A DNA stretch of 51,194 nt from Methylobacterium crusticola (GTDB lineage: Bacteria > Pseudomonadota > Alphaproteobacteria > Rhizobiales > Beijerinckiaceae), in the NCBI RefSeq assembly GCF_003574465.1, contig NZ_QOWC01000027.1, positions 1 to 51,194 on the forward strand, given 5' to 3'. A program made the position numbers and the translations under genes. Under the pieces are notes generated by a model. The model was given only the letters and a program-made list of their open reading frames with translations, was not told the origin of the DNA and searched no databases. The stretch's first letter is position 1. Every line of letters begins with the position of its first letter. Positions 35,506 through 43,468 of the stretch are shown here, piece after piece.

Positions 35506-36128
35506 GCGCCCCGTCCGGCGACGCCTGGCCCTGGCTCGCCCTCGCGGGCCTCGGCGCCTTCCACGGCCTCAACCCCGGCATGGGCTGGCTGTTCGCGGTG
35601 GCGCTCGGGATCCACCGCCGCAGCCGCGGCGTGCTGCTGCTCGCCCTCGTGCCGATCGCCCTCGGGCACGCCCTCTCGGCCGCCCTGGTGCTCGCCGCCG
35701 TCGCGGGGCTCGGGTTCTCGGCCGGCGCCGTCAGCCCCGCCACGGTGGCGGGCCTCGCCCTCCTGGCCTGGGCCCTGTGGCACGCCGCCTACGGGCACCG
35801 CCGGCACCCGCGCATCGGCATGCAGGCGGGGCTCGCCGCCCTGGCGCCGTGGTCGTTCCTGGTGGCGAGCGCCCACGGCGCCGGGCTGATGCTGGCCCCG
35901 GCCCTGCTGCCGCTCTGCGGGCCCTCCGGCGGCGGCGCGGCCGGCCTCGGGACGGCGCTCCTCGGCCTCGGCCTGCACACCGGCGCGATGCTCGCCGCGA
36001 TGCTGGGCACGGCCCTCGCGGTCTACGCCTGGAGCGGCGTCGGGGTGCTGCGCCGGGCTTGGGTCAACCTCGACGCGGTCTGGAGCGGGGCGCTGGCGGT
36101 GAGCGGCGCCCTCCTCCTCGTGGCGTGA
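35502..36128 (+). CDS. Polytopic membrane protein coupled to the SBP56 gene, unknown function
   Basis: A 208-residue hydrophobic protein with about six predicted helices. It begins at GTG 35502, overlapping the SBP56 stop (GTGA), so it is almost surely translated with it. Motifs with charged or metal-capable residues inside membrane segments are GAFHGLNPGMGWLFAVALG, ALGHALSAALV and ASAHGAGLM, which recall metal or sulfur-compound transporters of the NiCoT/HupE/TauE type, but no firm family was recognised. A role in copper supply for SBP56 or in export of a sulfur product is a guess based on coupling. Confidence 0.8.
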   Translation: MSAPSGDAWPWLALAGLGAFHGLNPGMGWLFAVALGIHRRSRGVLLLALVPIALGHALSAALVLAAVAGLGFSAGAVSPATVAGLALLAWALWHAAYGHRRHPRIGMQAGLAALAPWSFLVASAHGAGLMLAPALLPLCGPSGGGAAGLGTALLGLGLHTGAMLAAMLGTALAVYAWSGVGVLRRAWVNLDAVWSGALAVSGALLLVA

Positions 36129-36143
36129 GGCCGGGGTCCGGCC
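36129..36143. terminator. Short hairpin between convergent genes
   Basis: GGCCGG-GGT-CCGGCC occupies the 19-base gap between the membrane-protein gene and the converging ABC-F gene. There is no U-tract on either side, so termination strength is uncertain. Confidence 0.3.
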
Positions 36144-36147
36144 GGCG

Positions 36148-37761
36148 TCAGGCGGCGCGCTTCCTGCCCTTGCGGGTCTGCCCGGGCGCGCGGGTGCGGG
36201 CGCGGTCGAGGACGTAGCGGGCATACGCGTCCATGTCGCCCGAAAAGGGCGTCACGGTGCCGTCGGCGGCGAGCCAGAGCCGGTCCGCCACCATCTCCAT
36301 GAGCGAGCGGTCGTGGGTGATCAGGATCACGGCGCCCTCGTAGCGGTTGAGGGCGTCGAGGAGCGCCCGGCGGCTGTCGATGTCGAGGTGGTTCGTCGGC
36401 TCGTCGAGGATCAGGAGGTGGGGCGCCCGCATGGCGACGAGGTTGAGCAGCAGCCGCGCCCGCTCGCCGCCCGAGAGGTCGGCCACGGTGGTCTCCTGCT
36501 TGTCGAAGCCGAGCCCGAACTGCGCCAGGCGCGCGCGGCGCGCGGATTCGCCCGCCTCCGGCATCGCCCGGCGGATGATCGCCAGCGGGGTGTCGGCGGG
36601 GTCGAGGGCCTCGATCTGGTGCTGGTGGAACCAGCCGACCTGCACCCGCGCCTCCCGGGTCATGCGCCCGGCCTGGAGCCCGAGCGCCCCGGCCGCCATC
36701 TTGGCGAAGGTCGACTTGCCGGCGCCGTTGACCCCGAGGAGGCCGATGCGGTCGTCGACGTCGAGGGTCAGGTTCAGGCCCTCGAGCACCGCCGCGCCGT
36801 CGCCGTAGCCGATTGCGGCGTCGTCGAGCTGCATCAGGGGCGGCGCCAGGGGCCGGGCCGGCGAGGGCAGGTGGAAGGGCGCGACCTGCGCCTCGAGCGT
36901 GACCGCCACGGGCTCCAGCTTGGCGAGGCGCTTCATGCGCGACTGCGCCTGCGCGGCCTTCGACGCCTTGGCCCTGAAGCGGTCGATGAAGCCCTGGAGG
37001 TGGGCGCGCTCGGCCTCCTGCTTGGAGCGCGTCGCCGCGAGCAGGCGCGCCCGCTCGGCCCGCCGCGCCTCGAAGGCGTCGTAGCCGCCGGTGTAGAGGT
37101 CGAGCTTCTGCTCCGACAGGTGCAGGATCGCGTCGACCGAGTTGTTGAGCAGCTCCCGGTCGTGGCTGATGATCAGGGCGGAGTTCGGGTACTTGCGCAG
37201 GCGCGCCTCGAGCCAGAGGGCGCCCTCGAGGTCGAGGTAGTTGGTCGGCTCGTCGAGGAGCAGCAGGTCGGGCTCGGCGAACAGGGCGGCGGCGAGGGCC
37301 ACCCGCATGCGCCAGCCGCCCGAGAAGTCCGCCATCGGCCGGGCGAGGTCGGCGGTCGAGAAGCCGAGGCCGGCCAGGATCTCCCCCGCCCGGGCGGGCG
37401 CCCGGTCGGCGTCGATCTCGATCAGCCGGGCGTAGATCTCGCCCATGCGCTCGGGCGCGGCCGTCTCCAGGGCGGCGTTCAGCGCGTCGCGCTCGACGTC
37501 GGCGGCCAGGATGGTGTCGAGGAGGGAGACCGGCGTCGCCGGGTGCTCCTGGTCCACCGAGGCGATCCGGGCCCCCTTCGGGATCTGGATCTCGCCGCTG
37601 TCGGGCACGTGGTCCCCGAGGATGAGGCGGAACAGCGTCGACTTGCCGATGCCGTTGCGCCCGACGAGCCCGACCTTGGCGCCGGGCGGCAGGGCCACGC
37701 TCGCCTCGTCGAAGAAGCGGCGGCCCCAGGCATTGAACGTGAGCTTCTCGATCTGCAGCAT
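36148..37761 (-). CDS. ABC-F family ATP-binding protein
   Basis: A 537-residue protein with two ABC domains and no membrane segment. Domain 1 has GRNGIGKST, FSGGWRMR and LLLDEPTNYLD; domain 2 has GVNGAGKST, LSGGERAR and LILDEPTNHLD. A charged helical linker between them (about 235-300) is the P-site tRNA interaction motif of the ABC-F family. These proteins act on the ribosome in translation or antibiotic protection rather than in transport. The ATG at 37761 fits MLQIEKLTF, the normal family start. The gene is alone, converging with the SBP56 pair. Confidence 0.93.
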   Translation of the reverse strand: MLQIEKLTFNAWGRRFFDEASVALPPGAKVGLVGRNGIGKSTLFRLILGDHVPDSGEIQIPKGARIASVDQEHPATPVSLLDTILAADVERDALNAALETAAPERMGEIYARLIEIDADRAPARAGEILAGLGFSTADLARPMADFSGGWRMRVALAAALFAEPDLLLLDEPTNYLDLEGALWLEARLRKYPNSALIISHDRELLNNSVDAILHLSEQKLDLYTGGYDAFEARRAERARLLAATRSKQEAERAHLQGFIDRFRAKASKAAQAQSRMKRLAKLEPVAVTLEAQVAPFHLPSPARPLAPPLMQLDDAAIGYGDGAAVLEGLNLTLDVDDRIGLLGVNGAGKSTFAKMAAGALGLQAGRMTREARVQVGWFHQHQIEALDPADTPLAIIRRAMPEAGESARRARLAQFGLGFDKQETTVADLSGGERARLLLNLVAMRAPHLLILDEPTNHLDIDSRRALLDALNRYEGAVILITHDRSLMEMVADRLWLAADGTVTPFSGDMDAYARYVLDRARTRAPGQTRKGRKRAA

Positions 37762-37918
37762 GGCACCGGCGGGGCGGGAGGAGGCGGGGCGGGGCGTGCT
37801 GCGCCGCACAATACCCCGGAGCCCATAGCGCGTGCCCGGCCCCGGGACGAGTCCCGCGCGGCGTCGCACCGTGCGGAATTCGTCCCGCCGGGACGCGTCC
37901 CGGCGGGACGCCCCGGCC

Positions 37919-38863
37919 TCAGCCCGGCAGCGCGGCGCGGGGCATCAGCATGTGCACGCCCTTGTTGCCGTCCACCGTCTGGGTGATGCGCAGGTTCCCG
38001 GCGAGGGAGCAGAGCATGTAGGCCTGGTTGCGCGTGAGCCCGGTGCGGGCGCAGACGTGCCTGACCATCTCGCGCACGGCTTGGCGCATCGCCTCGTCCA
38101 GGCTCTCGTGCAGGCCGATCGACATGAGGTCGCTCGGCGTCTCGGCGAAGGGCCAGTCGTAGCCGAGGTCCTTGCGCAGGGTGAGCCGGACCGTGCCGGT
38201 CAGCCCCGTCTCCAGCGCCGTGATGCAGACCTCGCCGTCGCCCTGCACCCCGTGGCCGTCGCCGGCGTAGAAGCCCGCGCCCTCGGCGAGAACCGGCAGG
38301 TAGAGCGTGGTGCCGGCCTTCAGCTCCTTGTTGTCCATGTTGCCGCCGAAGCGCCGCGGCACCGGGGAGGTGACCCGGCCCCAGGCCGGCGGCGGGGCGG
38401 TGGCGAGGATGCCGAAGAAGGGCTCGAGGGGCAGCTCGGTGCCCCAGGGCAGCACGGCGACGCCCCGGGCGGCGTCGATGTCGGGGTGGATGGTCTCGTA
38501 CTCGGTGAACTCGTCCGGCAGGGTGCCGAGGAGCGGCATGATCGAGACGAAGCCCCAGTCCATCCGGAACTTCAGGTCGAGGATGTCGACCTGGAGCACG
38601 TCGCCCGGCACGGCGCCGCGGACGTGGACCGGGCCGGTGACGAAGTGCGGGCCGATGCCCGGCGAGAGGGCGTCGAGGGCCGCGAGGTAGTCGGCCGGGT
38701 TGCGGGCGGGATCGGGATGCAGCGTGGCCCGCCCGCCCGCCGGGTGGGAGTGGAGCGTGACGGTGTCGCCGGACTCGACCGTGAGCACCGGCGGCAGGCT
38801 GGCGTCGAAGTAGCCCAGCACCATGGTGTCGGGCGTGGCGGGGATCTCGTGGTGCGACGGCAA
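37919..38863 (-). CDS. Acetamidase/formamidase family protein
   Basis: A 314-residue FmdA_AmdA-type amidohydrolase. Family stretches: VESGDTVTLHSHPAGG, HFVTGPVHVRGAVPGDVLQVDIL, WGFVSIMPLLG, GGNMDNKELKAGTTLYLPV and AGDGHGVQGDGEVCITALE, containing the zinc-site His and Asp residues. It hydrolyses short-chain amides, for example formamide to formate and ammonia. The start is uncertain: TTG 38863 preceded by GGAG gives LPSHHEIPATPDTMV, a natural N-terminus for the family, while the first ATG is at 38824. It diverges from the BKACE gene, with the 13-bp repeat array between them. Confidence 0.88.
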   Translation of the reverse strand: MPSHHEIPATPDTMVLGYFDASLPPVLTVESGDTVTLHSHPAGGRATLHPDPARNPADYLAALDALSPGIGPHFVTGPVHVRGAVPGDVLQVDILDLKFRMDWGFVSIMPLLGTLPDEFTEYETIHPDIDAARGVAVLPWGTELPLEPFFGILATAPPPAWGRVTSPVPRRFGGNMDNKELKAGTTLYLPVLAEGAGFYAGDGHGVQGDGEVCITALETGLTGTVRLTLRKDLGYDWPFAETPSDLMSIGLHESLDEAMRQAVREMVRHVCARTGLTRNQAYMLCSLAGNLRITQTVDGNKGVHMLMPRAALPG

Positions 38864-38991
38864 GGCGGATCTCCGGATCTGGGGGCGCGGGGCCCCCGGG
38901 GCGCAGACCGTGCACCGCCTGCAAAACGCGAGCCGGCCGGAGGCGAGGCCGGGAGATCCCGGCGGCACGCATCGGGGGCCAATCCTGACGC

Positions 38992-39147
38992 CAAGTCCCG
39001 AAGGCAAGTCCCGGAGGCAAGTCCCGGAGGCAAGTCCCGGAGGCAAGTCCCGGAGGCAAGTCCCGGAGGCAGATCCCGGAGGCAGATCCCGGAGGCAAGT
39101 CCCGGAGGCAGATCCCGGAGGCAAGTCCCGGAGGCAGATCCCGGAGG
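38992..39147 (+). repeat. 13-bp tandem repeat array, 12 units of two alternating variants
   Basis: Twelve contiguous 13-bp units, either CAAGTCCCGGAGG (units 1-6, 9, 11; the first with one change) or CAGATCCCGGAGG (units 7, 8, 10, 12), followed by a degenerate thirteenth. The period is not a multiple of three, so every frame reads a 39-base super-repeat. The array lies in the 414-base gap between the divergent formamidase and BKACE genes. Each unit carries GGAGG on the plus strand. Confidence 0.95.
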
Positions 39148-39277
39148 CGAGGGCCCGGCGGCCGCGGGCGCGCCGCCCGGTTCCCGCCCGCCGCGCCGTG
39201 GCGCATGATGCCTCCGCAGGGCGGGACCGGGGCCGCAGGATCGCCGGGCGCGCGCCCGCCGGGGGAGGAAGCGCCGC

Positions 39278-40150
39278 ATGGGCGAGGTGTGGATCGAGGC
39301 GGCCCTCAACGGGCCGTGGGGGCGGGAGCGCCAGCCCGGCATCCCGATCACGGTGGACGAGGTGGTGGCGGACGGGCTCGCGGCGGCGGGGGCCGGCGCG
39401 GCCATCGTGCACGTCCACGCCTACGACCCCGCCACCGGGCGCCAGAACGACGCCTGGGAGACCTACGCCCGCATCATCGAGGGCATCCGGGCGAGGGCCG
39501 ACGTGATCGTCTACCCGACGATCCCCCTCGCCGGGTCCGACTACGCGGCGAGCGCGGCCCGGCGCTACGCCCACACCGAGGAGCTCGCCCGGCGCGGCCT
39601 GATCGAGTGGGCGGTGCTCGACCCCGGCTCGACCACCTTCATGCGCTTCGACGAGGTCGCCGAGGCGGACAGCGGCTTCCTCTACCAGAACCCGCTCGCC
39701 GACATCCGCGAGGGCCTGCGCATCGCCCGCACTCACCGGGTGCGCCCCGGCTACGCCATCTACGAGCCGGGCTTCACCCGGCTCGGCGCGGCCCTGGCGG
39801 CCCTCGCGCCGCGGCCGCCGACGCCGGTCTACCGCTTCATGTTCTCGGACGAGTTCGCCTGGGGCTTCCCGCCCCGCGCGCCCTACCTCGACGCGCACCT
39901 GGCCCTGCTCGCCGAGGCGGCGCCGGGCGCGCCCTGGATGGTGGCGGGCCTCGGGGTCGACATCCTGCCGCTGGTGCCGCAGGCGGTGGCGCGCGGCGGG
40001 CACGTCCGGGTCGGGCTGGAGGACGCGCCCTGGGGCAGCCCGCGGGGAAACCGGGACTGGGTCGAGGCCGCCGCGCGGCAGGCCGAGGCCGCGGGCGGGC
40101 GCGTCGTCGGCGCGCCGGAGGTGCGGCTCGCCCTCGCGGCCCTGGGCTGA
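39278..40150 (+). CDS. BKACE family (DUF849) 3-keto-acid cleavage enzyme
   Basis: A 290-residue beta-keto acid cleavage enzyme. Zinc-site motifs are present: AIVHVHAYDP (HxH pair), EAALNGPWG at the N-terminus, and VRVGLEDAPWGSP with the conserved Glu near the C-terminus. Family enzymes condense a beta-keto acid with acetyl-CoA and release acetoacetate plus a new acyl-CoA. Substrate specificity varies across subgroups and cannot be read here. GGGGGAGGAA precedes the ATG. It stands alone on the plus strand and converges with the hybrid kinase gene. Confidence 0.9.
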   Translation: MGEVWIEAALNGPWGRERQPGIPITVDEVVADGLAAAGAGAAIVHVHAYDPATGRQNDAWETYARIIEGIRARADVIVYPTIPLAGSDYAASAARRYAHTEELARRGLIEWAVLDPGSTTFMRFDEVAEADSGFLYQNPLADIREGLRIARTHRVRPGYAIYEPGFTRLGAALAALAPRPPTPVYRFMFSDEFAWGFPPRAPYLDAHLALLAEAAPGAPWMVAGLGVDILPLVPQAVARGGHVRVGLEDAPWGSPRGNRDWVEAAARQAEAAGGRVVGAPEVRLALAALG

Positions 40151-40174
40151 GCCGGCCGCGCAATGCCGCCCGGC

Positions 40175-40224
40175 GGGGCCGCCCAGAAACTTGCGGCCCC
40201 GCGGCCCGGCCCGGAGCCGGGCCG
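40175..40224. terminator. Twin hairpins between convergent BKACE and histidine kinase genes
   Basis: Two perfect stems lie in the 79-base gap: GGGGCCGC/GCGGCCCC (loop of 10 bases, 40175-40200) and CGGCCCGGC/GCCGGGCCG (loop of 5, 40202-40224). They could serve as a bidirectional transcription end, though neither has a T-run. Confidence 0.45.
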
Positions 40225-40229
40225 GCGCC

Positions 40230-43118
40230 TCAGGCCGCCGCGCGCATCGCGGCGATCTGGGCCAGCGCCGCCTGCCCGGCCGTCTCGAGGCGGGCCTGGA
40301 ACACCGCGAGGTCGCGGCCGGCCCGGCAGGCATCCTCGACCTCGCGGCAGAGGTCCGACAGGCTCGTGAAGCCGAGGACGGCGGCGGCCGAGATCATCGC
40401 GTGCGCGTCGTGGGCGAGGCGCTGGCGGTCGCCGGCCGGCGGGCCGAAGCGCTGGCGCAGCTCCGTCGCCAGGAGCTGCAGCAGCGCGTCCACCCGCTCG
40501 GCCCCCATGAGCGCCTGCATCGCCGCGAAGGCGGCCGGATCCATGACGGCCGGGGACGGGAACCCGGGGGCCGCCGCGCCGGCGAGCTGGAGCGGCGCGG
40601 GGCGGAGGGACGGGGCCGCGCCCCGGTCGGCGCGGTGGCGGGCGATCGCCGCCGCCAGCTCCGCGCGCTTGAACGGCTTGCCGACGTGGCCGTCCATGCC
40701 CGCCGCCCGGAAGGCCTCGATCTGCGCCGGCAGCACGTTCGCCGTCATCGCGACGATCGGGACGGACCGGGACGGGCCGGGAAGGCCCCGGATCACCCGG
40801 GTCGCCGTGATCCCGTCCATGCCGGGCATCTGCACGTCCATCAGCACGAGGTCGTAGGCGCGCGCCTGCACCGCCTGCACGGCGGCCGCACCGTCCCCCG
40901 CGAGGTCGACGGCGTGCCCGTCGGCCTCCAGGACGGCCCGGGCCAGGTCCTGGTTCACCGGCACGTCCTCCACCAGCAGCAGGCGGGCCGGGCGCGCGGG
41001 CGCGGGCCGGCTCGCCTCCGCCTCGGCCGCCGGCGGGGCGCAGGCCGGCAGGGGCACGGCGAGCCAGAAGCAGGAGCCGGCGCCGGGCCGGCTCTCGAAG
41101 CCGATCGCGCCGCCCATGAGCTCGACCAGGCCCTTGCAGATGGCGAGCCCGAGGCCGCTGCCGCCGTATTCCCGCCGGATCGAGCCGTCGACCTGGCTGA
41201 AGCGCCGGAACAGGCGGCCGTGCTGCTCGGGCGCGATGCCGATGCCGGTATCCGCCACCGCGAAGCGCAGCCGCCCGGGCGCCGCGACGCTCACCCGCAG
41301 CGTCACGCCCCCGGCCGGGGTGAACTTGACCGCGTTGTTGAGCAGGTTGAGCAGGATCTGGCGCAGCCGGTCGGCGTCCCCGGTCACCCAGGCGGGCACG
41401 TCCGGGTCCAGGACGGCGTCGAGGGCGAGGCCCTTCTGCTCCGCGAGGCCGCGCACGATCGAGGCCGAGTTGTCGACGAGGGCCTCCGGCGCGAAGGGCT
41501 CCTGCGCGAGGGAGATCCCGCCGGCCTCGATCCGCGAGACGTCCAGGATGTCGTCGACGACCGTCAGCAGGGCGCCGCCCGCGTTGGCGATGCGCTCGGC
41601 GTAGCGCCGGTGCCGGGCCGTCAGCGTGCGGTCGGCGAGGAGCAGGTCGGCGTGGCCGAGCACGCCGTTCAGGGGCGTGCGGATCTCGTGGCTCATGGCG
41701 GCCAGGAAGTCGGACTTGGCCTGGCTCGCGCGCTCGGCGGCGACCCGCGCCTCCTCCAGCGCCTGGGCCTGCCGCTGGCGCTCGCTCACGTCCCGGAAGG
41801 TCGCGATGATGGCGGGCTCGCCGGGACCCGCGTCGGGGATGCGCCGGAAGGCGCCCTCGACCCAGACCCAGCCCTCGACCTTGTGCCGGGCGCGGCAGAC
41901 CACGCTCACCTGCGCCTCGCCGGCGCCGAGGGCCCGCGTCCGGCCGAACAGCGCCGGCAGGTCGTCCGGGTGCACGCAGTCGCGCAGCGTCAGGGACTCG
42001 GCCTCCTCGACCGTGAAGCCGAGCAGGCGCCGCACCGCCGGCGAGACGTAGCTGCGCCGCCCGTCGTCGTGGGCGAGCACGATCAGCTCGCTGGTGTTCT
42101 CGGCCAGCAGCCGGTACCGGGCCTCGCCCGCCGACAGCATCCCGGCGGCCCGACGCGCCTCCTCCTCCAGGTGCTGGTGCCGGGCGAGCACCCGCGTCAG
42201 GCCGAAGCCGAGCGCCACGAGGACGCCGCTGACGCCGAGCACGATGGCGGCGTCCTGCCGGGCGGCGGTGCGCCAGGCGGCGAGGGCCTCGTCCCGCGAG
42301 ACCGCGGTGGCGATCAGGAGCGGGGCGTCCTTGAGGCGGCGGAAGCTGCCGTAGCGCCCCACGCCGTCGACCATCGAGGCCTCGACGTCGAGGTTGCCGG
42401 CCGGCGCCGCCTCGGCGGCGCGCATCAGCGACCCGCCGGCGACGCTCATGCCGACCTTCTCGGGCGTGTAGGGGTGGCGCACCAGGAGCACGCCGTCGGA
42501 CCGCAGCAGGGCGATGGAGCCCCGGGGGCCGAGATCGAGGCGGCCGTAGAGCCGCTGCAGCTCGGCGAGCGAGAGGTCCGCCACCGCGATGAGCGGGGTC
42601 TCGCCGGGGCGCGGCACCACCCTGCGGGCGAGGCTCACGATCCAGCCGCCGCCGAGGCGGGCCGGACGGCCGATCAGCAGCCCGGTCCCGGGCGCCGCCT
42701 CGAAGGCCCGCAGGAGGTCGGCGTCGCCCGGGACCGGGCCGGACCCCTGGCCGCCGCCCTGCACGAACAGGGCGCTGCCGGTACTGCCGTCGAGCACCCG
42801 CAGGGCGAGGACCGCCGGGACGTGGCCCATCAGCCCGTCGAGGAGGCGGTGGGTGTTGCGGCTGCTCGCCCCCTCGGTGTGCGCGTCCACCCGCACGGCG
42901 GCGGCGTTCAGCATCATGTCGACCGCCGCGACGAGGCGGCTCGCCTCCTGGTCGAGGGCCTGGGCCAGGGCCGTGGCGGTGCCCTTGGCGTCGCGGATGG
43001 TGCGGTCGTGGTCGCGGATGTCGGTCCAGGCGGTCACGGCGGCGAGCGTCAGGCAGGTCGTGAGGACGCCGGCCCAGATGCCCGCGACGAGACTGCGATA
43101 AGACCGCCTCAAGCTCAT
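40230..43118 (-). CDS. Hybrid sensor histidine kinase (dCache-PAS-HisKA-HATPase-REC-HPt)
   Basis: A 962-residue phosphorelay kinase. A membrane helix at about 8-30 and another at 289-310 flank a Cache-type extracellular sensor. A PAS domain follows at about 330-445 (LLAENTSELIVLAHDDG). HisKA carries the phospho-acceptor His477 in SHEIRTPLNG; the ATPase boxes are NAVKFTP, DTGIGI and GSGLGLAI. A receiver has Asp761 in VLMDVQMPGMDG and a Lys in GKPFKRAEL. The C-terminal HPt-like domain has AHDAHAMISAAAVLGF, in which the usual Lys-Gly after the His is replaced by Ile-Ser. The ATG at 43118 has GGAG upstream. No cognate regulator is adjacent. Confidence 0.93.
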   Translation of the reverse strand: MSLRRSYRSLVAGIWAGVLTTCLTLAAVTAWTDIRDHDRTIRDAKGTATALAQALDQEASRLVAAVDMMLNAAAVRVDAHTEGASSRNTHRLLDGLMGHVPAVLALRVLDGSTGSALFVQGGGQGSGPVPGDADLLRAFEAAPGTGLLIGRPARLGGGWIVSLARRVVPRPGETPLIAVADLSLAELQRLYGRLDLGPRGSIALLRSDGVLLVRHPYTPEKVGMSVAGGSLMRAAEAAPAGNLDVEASMVDGVGRYGSFRRLKDAPLLIATAVSRDEALAAWRTAARQDAAIVLGVSGVLVALGFGLTRVLARHQHLEEEARRAAGMLSAGEARYRLLAENTSELIVLAHDDGRRSYVSPAVRRLLGFTVEEAESLTLRDCVHPDDLPALFGRTRALGAGEAQVSVVCRARHKVEGWVWVEGAFRRIPDAGPGEPAIIATFRDVSERQRQAQALEEARVAAERASQAKSDFLAAMSHEIRTPLNGVLGHADLLLADRTLTARHRRYAERIANAGGALLTVVDDILDVSRIEAGGISLAQEPFAPEALVDNSASIVRGLAEQKGLALDAVLDPDVPAWVTGDADRLRQILLNLLNNAVKFTPAGGVTLRVSVAAPGRLRFAVADTGIGIAPEQHGRLFRRFSQVDGSIRREYGGSGLGLAICKGLVELMGGAIGFESRPGAGSCFWLAVPLPACAPPAAEAEASRPAPARPARLLLVEDVPVNQDLARAVLEADGHAVDLAGDGAAAVQAVQARAYDLVLMDVQMPGMDGITATRVIRGLPGPSRSVPIVAMTANVLPAQIEAFRAAGMDGHVGKPFKRAELAAAIARHRADRGAAPSLRPAPLQLAGAAAPGFPSPAVMDPAAFAAMQALMGAERVDALLQLLATELRQRFGPPAGDRQRLAHDAHAMISAAAVLGFTSLSDLCREVEDACRAGRDLAVFQARLETAGQAALAQIAAMRAAA

Positions 43119-43468
43119 GCCACGCTCCGAGACCGCCCCGCCCCCGGACCCCGGGCCGCGCATCCGGCCCACCCCGGCCCCGGGGCGCCCGCTCACCGGC
43201 GCGCGGACCGGCTATCCTTACAGGAGCCGCCCTCCCGCGCGCTACGCGGCATGGACGCCGGGCGGCATGGACGCGGGCCGGCGCGGGCCGGGCGGCCCGG
43301 CGCGGGCGTCGCGGCGCCGGAGCATGGGAGGCCGGGCGGGGTTGCATGACCGGCCGGCGCGCGAAGATGCTATGCGCGGGCCCGACGGCGGTCCCGCGCG
43401 GCGCCGGGGCCCGCCCTCCCCTCCTGCCCGCCCGACGGGTCCGCGCCCGTCCCCACGAGCCCGACACC

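Noticed and set aside
38992..39147. Possible CRISPR array
   Set aside because: Units are only 13 bp, contiguous without spacers, and no cas genes are present; it is a tandem repeat.
38572..39405. Open frames reading a 13-residue periodic peptide through the 13-bp array
   Set aside because: All three frames show the same periodicity because 13 is not divisible by three; no start, ribosome site or domain supports translation.
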